From NCBI GenBank assembly GCA_017997515.1, contig JAGOEY010000040.1, positions 1-8,092 on the forward strand: a DNA stretch of 8,092 nucleotides, given 5' to 3'. The notes beneath the pieces are model-generated. The model searched no databases, was not told the origin of the DNA, and was given only the letters and a program-made list of their open reading frames with translations. The translations under genes and the position numbers were made by a program. This DNA comes from Burkholderiaceae bacterium. GTDB taxonomy: Bacteria > Pseudomonadota > Gammaproteobacteria > Burkholderiales > Burkholderiaceae. Shown in pieces: positions 1 to 6,697 of this stretch (position 1 is the first letter of the stretch; each line of letters begins with the position of its first letter).

Positions 1-290
1 ATGAACAAAGTGTGCTGGTGCCACCGCCCGGGGCCACCGTGCTGGCCCGCTCCGAGCACGACGCGCACCAGATCCTGCGCTACGGCCCCCGGGCTTTGTC
101 CGTGCAGTTCCACCCCGAATTCACCGCGCCGCTGATGGCCGCGTGTATCCAGCGCCGGGCAGCGTTGCTGGCTGCGGAAGGGCGGGACGTGGCGGCGATG
201 TTGTCGGGTATTGGCCCCACCGTGCAGTCGCGCCGTTTGCTGCATACGTTTGTGGCGCTGGCGCAGTATGAGAGCTCGATTTACTCCTGA
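1..290 (+). CDS. Class I glutamine amidotransferase, C-terminal part (5' end outside window)
   Basis: This is the last 95 residues or so of a class I (triad) glutamine amidotransferase. These domains hydrolyse glutamine and pass the ammonia to an acceptor. The frame is open from base 3 to a TGA at 288-290. The visible part starts with EQSVLVPPPGATVLA, the usual region after the core sheet. The family signature SVQFHPEF follows, with the catalytic His codon at 111-113 and Glu at 117-119. The nucleophilic Cys would lie upstream of the window. After the triad come about 50 residues, ending in a short helical tail with RRLLHTFV. There is no room for the ATP-pyrophosphatase domain of GMP synthase, so it is probably a stand-alone GuaA-like amidotransferase of unknown acceptor, not GuaA itself. 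The GTG at 12 lies inside the conserved domain and is not the start. The gene converges with the antiporter operon and has no evident functional tie to it. Confidence 0.85.
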   Translation, partial: EQSVLVPPPGATVLARSEHDAHQILRYGPRALSVQFHPEFTAPLMAACIQRRAALLAAEGRDVAAMLSGIGPTVQSRRLLHTFVALAQYESSIYS

Positions 291-351
291 TTTGATAGCT
301 GGTTGCGCAGGTGGGTCGGGCGCTAGTGGCACTTTGGGCTATTAAACAGCC
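291..351. repeat. Degenerate intergenic repeat-like element
   Basis: Directly after the amidotransferase stop comes TTTGATAGCTGGTTGCGC (291-308), then a short spacer and GGGCGCTAGTGGC (318-330), ending in GGGCTATTAAA. The TAGC/GCTA and GCGC/GCGC words sit in inverted order but form only short, interrupted pairings. The layout resembles a short intergenic element I recall as common in Comamonadaceae genomes (an AGCTGCT-GCGC half and a GCGCTAG half around a short spacer). Only one copy is visible here, so the repeat status is inferred from memory. It may act as a weak terminator for the amidotransferase gene. Confidence 0.35.
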
Positions 352-361
352 GGTAAACCAG

Positions 362-378
362 GCCGACTGGAAGTCGGC
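362..378 (-). terminator. Perfect 7-bp hairpin downstream of mrpG; candidate terminator
   Basis: GCCGACT (362-368) and AGTCGGC (372-378) are exact reverse complements around a 3-nt loop. The hairpin begins 21 nt past the mrpG stop on the minus strand and lies 71 nt past the amidotransferase stop on the plus strand, between convergent genes. On the minus strand the stem is followed by CTGGTTTACC, which has only three consecutive Ts. If it is an intrinsic terminator it is a weak one, and it may instead protect the 3' end of the transcript or work with Rho. Confidence 0.45.
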
Positions 379-399
379 GAACCCCTGCTGCCCTTGTGT

Positions 400-771
400 T
401 TACTGTGTGCCGGAGTTGGGGGGTGTGCTCACCGTGGGTGGCACCGTGCCCCGTCCCGTCATCCGTTCGCGGAACAGGGCCGCACGCATCAGGAAGATGG
501 TGGTGATGGGGGTGGTGAGGGCGATAAAGAAGGTGATCAGCAGCCCATGCAGGTAAATCTGCCCACCCTGCACCGAGAAGTACACGATGGTGGCCAGGGT
601 GATACACCACATACCCATGGTGGCGACCAGCGTGGGCGCGTGGATGCGCTGGAAGAAACTCTTCAGGTGCACCAGCCCGAACGAGCCGATCAGCGCCAGC
701 AGGCTGCCCAGCAGCACCAGGCCCGACACCAGCAGCTCTGCCCACAGGGGGAAACCTTCGTACGGGTTCAT
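400..771 (-). CDS. mrpG: Monovalent cation/H+ antiporter subunit G (MrpG/PhaG)
   Basis: This is a 123-residue inner-membrane subunit of the Mrp/Mnh/Pha antiporter. It has three predicted membrane helices (about 13-33, 48-67 and 73-95). The family pattern is clear: GSFGLVHLKSFFQRIHAPT (residues 29-47, with R42, H44 and P46), then YFS near 64-66, and TTPITTIFLMRAALFRER (86-103). The length is normal for the family; the last 20 or so residues form a polar, Pro/Thr-rich tail. The start is set by GAGGTGA (776-782) four bases before the ATG, and the ATG overlaps the mrpF stop by 4 nt, which implies coupled translation. It is the last gene of the operon and ends in TAA. The role of subunit G is not catalytic in known systems, but it is needed for a stable complex. 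The pha-type name phaG is equivalent and unrelated to the polyhydroxyalkanoate gene of that name. Confidence 0.95.
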   Translation of the reverse strand: MNPYEGFPLWAELLVSGLVLLGSLLALIGSFGLVHLKSFFQRIHAPTLVATMGMWCITLATIVYFSVQGGQIYLHGLLITFFIALTTPITTIFLMRAALFRERMTGRGTVPPTVSTPPNSGTQ

Positions 772-1046
772 TCAATCACCTCGCCGCGCAGTAAAAACTT
801 GGCCATGGCGGTGGATCCGACAAAACCAAACAGCGCAATTAGCATGGCTGCCTCGAAGTAGAACGCGCTGGCGTGTTGCAGGCCCAGCAGCAGAATCAGC
901 AGCATGCCGTTGACGTAGAGGCAGTCCATACCCATCACCCGGTCTTGTGCCGACGGGCCACGCAGCATGCGCACCAGCGCGCAGCCCATGGCCAGTACCA
1001 GGAAGAACTGCGCGGTGGAGAGTGACCAGTACAAAATGGATGTCAT
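768..1046 (-). CDS. mrpF: Monovalent cation/H+ antiporter subunit F (MrpF/PhaF)
   Basis: This is a 92-residue membrane protein with three helices (about 5-25, 42-56 and 62-83). It carries the subunit F signature LRGPSAQDRVMGMDCLYVN (residues 28-46, with D35, R36 and D41). The conserved ending follows: YFEAAMLIALFGFVGSTAMA (63-82), then KFLLRGEVIE. The full length is usual for the family. GGAG at 1055-1058 lies 8 nt before the ATG, inside the 3' end of mrpE, and the ATG overlaps the mrpE stop by 4 nt. In characterised Mrp systems MrpF is a small structural subunit required for Na+/H+ exchange. It shares the operon, and probably the complex, with its neighbours. Confidence 0.95.
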   Translation of the reverse strand: MTSILYWSLSTAQFFLVLAMGCALVRMLRGPSAQDRVMGMDCLYVNGMLLILLLGLQHASAFYFEAAMLIALFGFVGSTAMAKFLLRGEVIE

Positions 1047-1531
1047 TCGAAAATCTCCATCAGGGGGCGTTCGTAACGCTGTTTGATCATCGCCACCATG
1101 GCGTCGGCGTCGACGATCTCAAACACATGCAGCAGCAACATCGAGCGGTCACGCGACACCTCGGCCCAGGCGGTGCCGGGTGTCAGGCACAGAATCATGG
1201 CCAGCAGCGCCAGTGCATGGGGGTCGCGCATGTCGAGCGGCACCTGTAGAAAACCCGACGGAATATCGCGCGGGCGGCGGGTGAGAATGAGGGTGGCAAC
1301 ACGGATGTTGGAGCGCACAAAGTCGCGCATCACGATGGCCCACAGCTTGAACGCCACCAGGGGTTTGCGCATGGTGACGCTGCCGGGGCGCAGGCTTTTG
1401 GTGCCCAGCGGCACCAGCACCGCCAGCACGGCACCCATCAGCAGCGTGCCCGGTGACACCGACTGGTTCAACAGCAGCCACACCACGAAAAGTAATGCCG
1501 ACAGCGGCAGGGAGGAGACCAGGCGTTTCAT
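1043..1531 (-). CDS. mrpE: Monovalent cation/H+ antiporter subunit E (MrpE/PhaE)
   Basis: This 162-residue subunit has an N-terminal pair of membrane helices (about 8-23 and 28-46) and a soluble C-terminal half. Family hallmarks are RRPRDIPSGFLQVPLDMRD (residues 85-103), the TPGT motif (117-120) followed by AWAEVSRDRSMLLLHVFEI (121-139), and an ending of KQRYERPLMEIF. The usual family length is near 160. GGAGG at 1541-1545 lies 9 nt before the ATG, and the start overlaps the mrpD stop by 4 nt. In Bacillus, loss of MrpE weakens but does not always abolish exchange, so it is regarded as an accessory or assembly subunit. That is family knowledge and was not seen here. Confidence 0.95.
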   Translation of the reverse strand: MKRLVSSLPLSALLFVVWLLLNQSVSPGTLLMGAVLAVLVPLGTKSLRPGSVTMRKPLVAFKLWAIVMRDFVRSNIRVATLILTRRPRDIPSGFLQVPLDMRDPHALALLAMILCLTPGTAWAEVSRDRSMLLLHVFEIVDADAMVAMIKQRYERPLMEIFE

Positions 1532-3225
1532 GGGGCAGTGCCTCCGGGTTGCACCTGGGTCGGGTAGGGTATGGGGCGTGCCGACATGACGGCGTTGATG
1601 TATTCGCGCGGGTCGTGCAGCGCGTAAGCCGTGGCCTGGGTGTAACGCATCACCGGGCCGGCATACACCGTGATCAGCAGGCAGGCCAGCAGCAGGCCTG
1701 CCACAGGCGCACCTTCGAGCACATGCAGACGCGGCACACCGCGCCCATGGGCCGCCCAGAAGTGGCGTATGCCCGCACGCGACAGCGCCAGCAGCGCCAT
1801 CAGGCCCGACGTGATCAGCAGTGCCAGGAAGAACCAGGCCGCTGTGCTGGGGGCGCCCATGCTGGAGCCCAAACCGGCGGGGTTGAGCAACGCAGACAAC
1901 ATCGCAAACTTGCCCACAAAGCCCGACAGGGGCGGCAGGCCTGCGATCAGCAGCGTACAGGCCATAAATGCCAGACCGAGAAACGCGATGGCCCCGGGGA
2001 TGGCGCGCCCGACCAGCACTTCTTCGGTCTCGTCGAGGTTCAGTCCCCGCAGGGGCTTGAGGTCGGCACCGAGGTACGGTGCGTTGTGGGACTGCTCGTG
2101 GGGGGCAAAACTGGCACCGTCGTTGCGCCAGCGTTCAATCAGGTCGTCCAGCAGAAACAGCGCGCTGGCGGCCAGTGTGGAGCTGAACAGGTAGTACAGC
2201 GCCCCGGCCGTCAGGTCCACGTGGCCGATTCCAATGGTGGCCAGCAGGGTGCCGGACGAAGTGATGACGGCAAACCCCGCCAGGTTGCCCAGGCGCTGGG
2301 AGCCCAGCATACCAATGGCCCCAAAGGCCAGCGTGAGCATGCCGCCCACCACCAGCCAGGTGCCACCGAACTGGGCCGAGGCCCCGGCTTCCACACCAAA
2401 CAGCAGGGTGGACAGGCGCAGGATGGTGTACACGCCCACCTTGGTCATGATGGCAAAAATGCCGCCGACCGGCGCGGCGGCCGCGCTGTACGCGGGCACC
2501 AGCCAGAAGTTCAGCGGCCACAAGGCTGCCTTGGCCAGGAAGGCCACCGCCAGAATGGCTGCGCCCGCATGCAGCATGCCGCGGTCGGCGTCTGCCACCT
2601 GCGAGATCTTGAGGGCCATGTCGGCCATGTTCAAGGTGCCGGTGATGCCATACAGCATGGACACCCCAATCAGGAACAGCGACGAGGCCACCAGGTTGAT
2701 GGCGATGTAGTGCAGCCCGGCCTGCACCCGTGTGCGCCCGGAGCCATGCAGCATCAGGCCGTAGGACGCCGACAGCATGATCTCGAAGAACACAAACAGG
2801 TTGAACAGGTCGGCCGTGAGGAAGGCCCCACACAGGCCCATCAGCTGGAACTGGAACAGCGGGTGGTAATGCACACCAGCGCGGTGCCAGCGGGCGCAGG
2901 CGAACAGGATGGACGCCAGCCCGGTCAGGCTGGTGAGCACCAGCATCATGGCCGAGAGCCGGTCCAGCGCCAGCACAATACCAAAGGGTGCGACCCAGTT
3001 GCCCGGCAGGTAGACCCCGATGGAGGCAGAGGTTTCGGCCTGTTTGACCCACAGCAGCAGTGCCACCGCAATCACCAGGCCGAGGGTGGTAGAGCCAATG
3101 TTCAGCCACACCTTGGTTTTGCGTTTTTCTTCGCGCAGCAGCAGCATCAGCCCGCCGGTCAGCATGGGCAGCAAGATGGGGGCCAGCAGCAGGTGGGGCA
3201 TCAAGGCCTCGGCCAGCCGGGTCAT
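1528..3225 (-). CDS. mrpD: Monovalent cation/H+ antiporter subunit D (MrpD/PhaD), NuoM/N-like
   Basis: This is a 565-residue polytopic membrane protein homologous to the antiporter-like subunits of respiratory complex I. It is one of the two large ion-translocating subunits. Key positions are the membrane Glu in FNLFVFFEIMLSASYG (E148), the central Lys in FLAKAALWPLNFWL (K232), a second Lys in IMTKVGVYTILR (K262), and a third in the GLPPLSGFVGKF motif (K439). These match the proton-path residues of the family. Between the middle helices lies a hydrophilic stretch (about 360-410, with HEQSHNAPYLGADLKPLRGL) of the kind seen in proteobacterial PhaD. The tail after residue 540 is proline-rich and polar. 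The length is slightly above the roughly 500 residues of Bacillus MrpD because of these segments. AGGGAGA at 3232-3238 marks the ATG, which overlaps the mrpC stop by 4 nt. Its presence with mrpA, C, E, F and G, and without quinone-site or iron-sulfur subunits, argues for Mrp and against complex I or a membrane hydrogenase. Confidence 0.95.
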   Translation of the reverse strand: MTRLAEALMPHLLLAPILLPMLTGGLMLLLREEKRKTKVWLNIGSTTLGLVIAVALLLWVKQAETSASIGVYLPGNWVAPFGIVLALDRLSAMMLVLTSLTGLASILFACARWHRAGVHYHPLFQFQLMGLCGAFLTADLFNLFVFFEIMLSASYGLMLHGSGRTRVQAGLHYIAINLVASSLFLIGVSMLYGITGTLNMADMALKISQVADADRGMLHAGAAILAVAFLAKAALWPLNFWLVPAYSAAAAPVGGIFAIMTKVGVYTILRLSTLLFGVEAGASAQFGGTWLVVGGMLTLAFGAIGMLGSQRLGNLAGFAVITSSGTLLATIGIGHVDLTAGALYYLFSSTLAASALFLLDDLIERWRNDGASFAPHEQSHNAPYLGADLKPLRGLNLDETEEVLVGRAIPGAIAFLGLAFMACTLLIAGLPPLSGFVGKFAMLSALLNPAGLGSSMGAPSTAAWFFLALLITSGLMALLALSRAGIRHFWAAHGRGVPRLHVLEGAPVAGLLLACLLITVYAGPVMRYTQATAYALHDPREYINAVMSARPIPYPTQVQPGGTAP

Positions 3226-3614
3226 CGTATGTCTCCCTGGGGCGCGTCGGCTGTCTCTGGCACGGCGATGGCGTCGGCGTCTTCAGTGCCATCCACATGG
3301 TCGGTGCCGGACAGGCCGCGGGACGCCATCATCACCACCAGAAACAGCGCCGTCATGGCAAAACCGATCACGATGGCCGTCAGCACCAGGGCCTGGGGCA
3401 TGGGGTCGTCGTAATGCAGCAAAGTGGCGGGCAGGCCGTTTTGCAGCACGGGCTCCTTGTCGATGGACAGGCGGCCCATACAAAAGATGAAAAGGTTCAC
3501 CGCGTACGACAGCAGTGACAAGCCCATGATCACCTGGAAGGTGCGTGGCCGCAGCAGCAGCCAGACGCCCGAGCCGGTGAGTACACCAATGGCCAGTGCG
3601 AGAACAATCTCCAT
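3222..3614 (-). CDS. mrpC: Monovalent cation/H+ antiporter subunit C (MrpC/PhaC), NuoK-like
   Basis: This 130-residue membrane protein is related to complex I subunit NuoK. Three helices are predicted (about 3-21, 27-46 and 74-97). The MrpC signature DDPMPQALVLTAIVIGFA (residues 69-86) lies at the start of the third helix, and FQVIMGLSLLSYAVNLFIF (26-44) is the conserved second helix. After residue 99 there is an acidic, probably cytoplasmic tail (TDHVDGTEDADAIAVPETAD) that makes it about 15 residues longer than Bacillus or Sinorhizobium MrpC. Translation start: AAGGAGG at 3621-3627, six bases before the ATG, is the strongest Shine-Dalgarno of the operon and lies inside the last codons of mrpA. 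The mrpA stop and mrpC start share one base (TGATG). MrpC is proposed to link the A and D halves of the complex. Confidence 0.95.
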   Translation of the reverse strand: MEIVLALAIGVLTGSGVWLLLRPRTFQVIMGLSLLSYAVNLFIFCMGRLSIDKEPVLQNGLPATLLHYDDPMPQALVLTAIVIGFAMTALFLVVMMASRGLSGTDHVDGTEDADAIAVPETADAPQGDIR

Positions 3615-6553
3615 CAGCGGCCTCCTTCCACCACGGCGTCGGCAGCGCCGTCGTCGTCGTCAGTGTTGCGGGCGTGGAAGCGGTGGCTGCGCACCGACTG
3701 GTGGGCCAGTGCCGTCAGGACCAGCAGGGTGGAGCCCACCACCAGGGTGAACACACCAATGTCAAAGAACAGGGCGCTGGCGATGTGAATCTCTCCGATC
3801 AAGGGCAGGGTCAGGTGGGCGGTGTGGGTGGTCATGAAGGGGTAACCCAGGAACCACGAGCCCACACCTGTGGCTAAAGCCGTGAGCAGGCCCACCCCGA
3901 TCCAGCGGCGTGGCCGCAGCGGCATGTGTTCTTCCACCCAGACAGTGCCCGACACGATGTACTGCAGCAGCAGTGCCACCGACATCACCAGCCCGGCCAC
4001 AAAACCACCACCCGGCTCGTTGTGGCCGCGCATGAACAGGTAGACCGACACCATACAGGCCAGCGGCAGCACCAGCCGCATCAGCACGGCGGGCACCATC
4101 AGGTAACCCACAGCGGTGTCGTTGGCCAGGCGCGGGTTGACCAGGTCGGTTTCCAGGTCGGCTGGCAGCGCACGCTGCTGTGGGGGCAGGTCGAGCGTTT
4201 CGCGGGCCGGGCGAAAGCGCCGCAGCAGCGCATACACCGTGAGCGCCACGATGCCCAGCACCACGATTTCGCCAAAGGTGTCAAACCCGCGAAAGTCCAC
4301 CAGCATCACGTTGACCACGTTGGTGCCACCGCCTTCGGGCAGTGCGCGCTCCAGGAAGAAGGTGGAGATACTTTGGGGAAATTGCCGCGACATCATGGCC
4401 CAGGCCAGCGCGGCCATGCCGCCGCCCGCCGCCACGGCGATCAACAGGTCGCGTGTGCGCCGAGCCGTGGCCAGGGCCGTGCGCTGCACACCTGTTTCTG
4501 CGGGCTCCAGACGCCGGGGCAACCAGCGCAAACCCAACAAGATCAGCACGGTGGTGACAGCCTCCACCGAGAGTTGCGTCAACGCCAGGTCGGGGGCGGA
4601 AAACCAGGTGAAGGTGATACAGGTGCTGAGCCCGGCCCCACTCAGCAGTGCCAGCGCCGCCAGCCGGTGGTATTTGGCTTGCCAGGCAGCACCCAGCGCA
4701 CACAGGGCACCAATGGTCCACAGCAGGATAAACACCGGGGACGCAGGCAGGGGTGTGCGGTCACCGGGTTGCAGGCCCAGCGACCACAGCGGCACCACAC
4801 CCAGCAGCAGCGCCGTGCAGATGAGCCACAGCAGCTGGGGCTGCAGGCGGCGTGTGCCCAAGGTGCGCCGCCCGGCGCGTCCGGCCAGGCTCAGCATGGC
4901 CACCACGGATTCAAAAGCACTTTTGCCGCTGAGCTGGTGGATGCCGGGTGGGCGTTCCAGGTGCCCTTGTGCACGGGCCGCACGCAAGACAAGGTACAGC
5001 GCAATCCCCCCCGCCAATGCCACAAAACTCATGGCCAGCGGCAGGTTGAAGCCGTGCCAGACCGCCAGGCTGAATTCAGGCAGCGTGCCGCCCACAACGG
5101 GCCGTGCGGCGGCATTCAGAAACTGACCCACCGACCAGGCGGGCAAGATGCCCACAATCAGGCAGGCCAACACCAGCAGCTCCACCGGCACACGCATCCA
5201 GTGCGGTGGCTCGTGGGGTGTGTGGGGCAGGTCGGTAGCGGGAGGGCCAAAAAACACATCGACCGTGAACCGCAGGGAATAGGCGACGCTGAAGATGCCG
5301 GCAAGTGTTGCGGCGATGGGCAGCCCGTATTCCACCGCGCGGTTGGCGCTGATGTAAACGGTTTCGGCAAAGAACATTTCCTTGGACAGGAAACCGTTGA
5401 GCAATGGCACACCGGCCATTGCGGCACTGGCCACCATGGCCAGCGTGGCCGTGATCGGCATCATGCGGAACAGGCCCGATAACCTGCGGATGTCGCGGGT
5501 GCCACTTTCGTGGTCGATGATGCCTGCTGCCATGAACAGCGACGCCTTGAAGGTCGCGTGGTTCATGATGTGGAACACGGCGGCCACCGCGGCCAGTGGG
5601 CTGTTCAGGCCCAGCAGCAAAGTGATGAGACCCAGGTGCGAAATGGTCGAATAGGCGAGCAGGCCTTTCAGGTCGTCCTGGAACATCGCCACGTAACCAC
5701 CCAGCAACAGCGTGCAGACACCGGCACCTCCCACCAGCCAGAACCAGGGCTCGGTGCCGCCCAGCACCGGCAGCATACGTGCCATCAGAAACACCCCGGC
5801 TTTCACCATGGTGGCGGAATGCAGGTAGGCCGACACTGGCGTGGGTGCGGCCATGGCATGGGGCAGCCAGAAGTGGAACGGAAACTGCGCACTTTTGGTG
5901 AGTGCACCCAGCAGCACCAGCACCAGCACCGTGAGGTACAGCGGATGTGCACGCACCAAGTCACCCGCAGCGAGCACGGTGTCGAGGTCGTAACTGCCCA
6001 CGATGTGCCCCAGCAGCAACATGCCGGCCAGCAGGCACAGGCCGCCGGTGCCGGTCACCGTCAGGGCCATACGGGCACCACGCCGGGCGTCCTTGCGGTG
6101 GTGCCAGTAGCCGATCAGCAGGAACGAGAACAGGCTGGTCAGCTCCCAGAACAGCACCAGCTGGATGATGTTGCCCGACAGCACCACGCCGGCCATGGAG
6201 CCCATGAAGGCCAGGAAGAAAGCGAAAAACCGGGGCACCGGGTCTTCGGGCGACATGTAGTAACGCGCATACAGCACCACCAGTGCGCCAATGCCCAGCA
6301 CCAGCATGCAGAACATCCACGCAAAACCGTCCATACGGACCGTGAAGTTCAACCCCAGGGTGGGCAGCCAGGTGAATTGCTGGCTGATCACCCCGCCGTC
6401 AGCGATCTGGGGGAAATACAGCGCTGCCTGCACCGCACAGAACAGCGCAATCAGGCCGGCCAGGGTGGATTCGGCGTTGCGTGCATTCGCGGGTAACAGG
6501 GCCGCAATGATGCTGCCAAGGAAGGGGAGAAGGATCAGTGTTACGAGGGGCAT
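3614..6553 (-). CDS. mrpA: Monovalent cation/H+ antiporter subunit A fused to subunit B (MrpA-MrpB, PhaAB)
   Basis: This 979-residue protein is the largest subunit of the Mrp/Pha antiporter. Residues 1-500 or so form the NuoL-like channel. It has the membrane Glu in QLVLFWELTS (E137), the Lys in LGALTKSAQFPFHFWLPHAM (K220, with H227), YLHSATMVKAG (H245, K251), FQDDLKGLLAYSTISHLG (K296, H306) and LLNGFLSKEMFFAE (K391). Residues 570-770 are the MrpA-specific C-terminal part, including SAPDLALTQLSVEAVTTVL (D655, E664) and LVDFRGFDTFGEIVVLGI (D753, E762). From about 790 the sequence is an MrpB domain with the signature MRGHNEPGGGFVAGLV (841-856), so no separate mrpB gene exists. The combined length equals MrpA plus MrpB and fits group 2 (Pha) systems. 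The C-terminus is acidic, with four Asp (965-968) coded by a GTC triplet repeat on the plus strand (3650-3661). The ATG was chosen because MPLVTLILLPFLGSIIAALL is the usual first helix; no good Shine-Dalgarno precedes it. Confidence 0.96.
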   Translation of the reverse strand: MPLVTLILLPFLGSIIAALLPANARNAESTLAGLIALFCAVQAALYFPQIADGGVISQQFTWLPTLGLNFTVRMDGFAWMFCMLVLGIGALVVLYARYYMSPEDPVPRFFAFFLAFMGSMAGVVLSGNIIQLVLFWELTSLFSFLLIGYWHHRKDARRGARMALTVTGTGGLCLLAGMLLLGHIVGSYDLDTVLAAGDLVRAHPLYLTVLVLVLLGALTKSAQFPFHFWLPHAMAAPTPVSAYLHSATMVKAGVFLMARMLPVLGGTEPWFWLVGGAGVCTLLLGGYVAMFQDDLKGLLAYSTISHLGLITLLLGLNSPLAAVAAVFHIMNHATFKASLFMAAGIIDHESGTRDIRRLSGLFRMMPITATLAMVASAAMAGVPLLNGFLSKEMFFAETVYISANRAVEYGLPIAATLAGIFSVAYSLRFTVDVFFGPPATDLPHTPHEPPHWMRVPVELLVLACLIVGILPAWSVGQFLNAAARPVVGGTLPEFSLAVWHGFNLPLAMSFVALAGGIALYLVLRAARAQGHLERPPGIHQLSGKSAFESVVAMLSLAGRAGRRTLGTRRLQPQLLWLICTALLLGVVPLWSLGLQPGDRTPLPASPVFILLWTIGALCALGAAWQAKYHRLAALALLSGAGLSTCITFTWFSAPDLALTQLSVEAVTTVLILLGLRWLPRRLEPAETGVQRTALATARRTRDLLIAVAAGGGMAALAWAMMSRQFPQSISTFFLERALPEGGGTNVVNVMLVDFRGFDTFGEIVVLGIVALTVYALLRRFRPARETLDLPPQQRALPADLETDLVNPRLANDTAVGYLMVPAVLMRLVLPLACMVSVYLFMRGHNEPGGGFVAGLVMSVALLLQYIVSGTVWVEEHMPLRPRRWIGVGLLTALATGVGSWFLGYPFMTTHTAHLTLPLIGEIHIASALFFDIGVFTLVVGSTLLVLTALAHQSVRSHRFHARNTDDDDGAADAVVEGGR

Positions 6554-6566
6554 GCACGGTGGATTC

Positions 6567-6595
6567 TATAGAGCGTGGCTATGGAGCCCTTTCAA
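6567..6595 (-). promoter_or_regulatory. Weak sigma-70-like promoter candidate for the antiporter operon
   Basis: On the minus strand TTGAAA (6595-6590, five of six matches to the -35 consensus) is followed after 17 bases by TCTATA (6572-6567), a poor -10. TATAGA (6570-6565) is a better -10 but the spacing is then 19. Either choice puts the transcript start only a few bases before the mrpA ATG (6553), which would make an almost leaderless message. The operon could instead be read through from lapB-comEA, or from an unrecognised promoter further upstream in the 144-bp gap. Confidence 0.25.
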
Positions 6596-6621
6596 AATTC
6601 CCTGCAGGCCCTGCCGGATTT

Positions 6622-6640
6622 AGGCCGTGTCGCACGGCCT
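6622..6640. terminator. Perfect 8-bp hairpin between comEA and mrpA; terminator or regulatory stem
   Basis: AGGCCGTG (6622-6629) and CACGGCCT (6633-6640) are exact reverse complements around a TCG loop, giving a GC-rich 8-bp stem. It lies 57 nt after the comEA stop and about 68 nt before the mrpA start. On the minus strand the stem is followed by AAATCC, so no T-tract is present; on the plus strand CTTAGA follows, also without one. It may end the lapB-comEA transcript (possibly with Rho) or be an operator or leader stem for the antiporter operon. A smaller near-palindrome, CTGCGGCGCAG, lies at 6666-6676, closer to the comEA stop. Confidence 0.4.
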
Positions 6641-6697
6641 CTTAGATCGTGAACACGTTCTTACACTGCGGCGCAGCCTGTGTGCCGATGCTGTATG

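Noticed and set aside
1453..3414. 653-codon open frame on the plus strand, opposite mrpE, mrpD and mrpC
   Set aside because: Its product is rich in Gln, His, Gly and Arg with no domain or membrane logic, as expected from the antisense of GC-biased codons. The opposite strand codes well-recognised MrpE, MrpD and MrpC.
3926..5482. 518-codon open frame on the plus strand, opposite mrpA
   Set aside because: It has the same low-complexity Gln/His/Gly composition and lies wholly antisense to conserved MrpA/B sequence, so it is a codon-bias artefact.
5510..6496. 328-codon open frame on the plus strand, opposite the 5' part of mrpA
   Set aside because: It is a Gln/His-rich antisense shadow of the conserved NuoL-like region with no recognisable motif.
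1528..6553. Reading mrpA, mrpC and mrpD as respiratory complex I subunits (NuoL, NuoK, NuoM)
   Set aside because: The subunits are homologous, but the MrpB, E, F and G signatures and the absence of any quinone, flavin or iron-sulfur subunit identify an Mrp/Pha antiporter.
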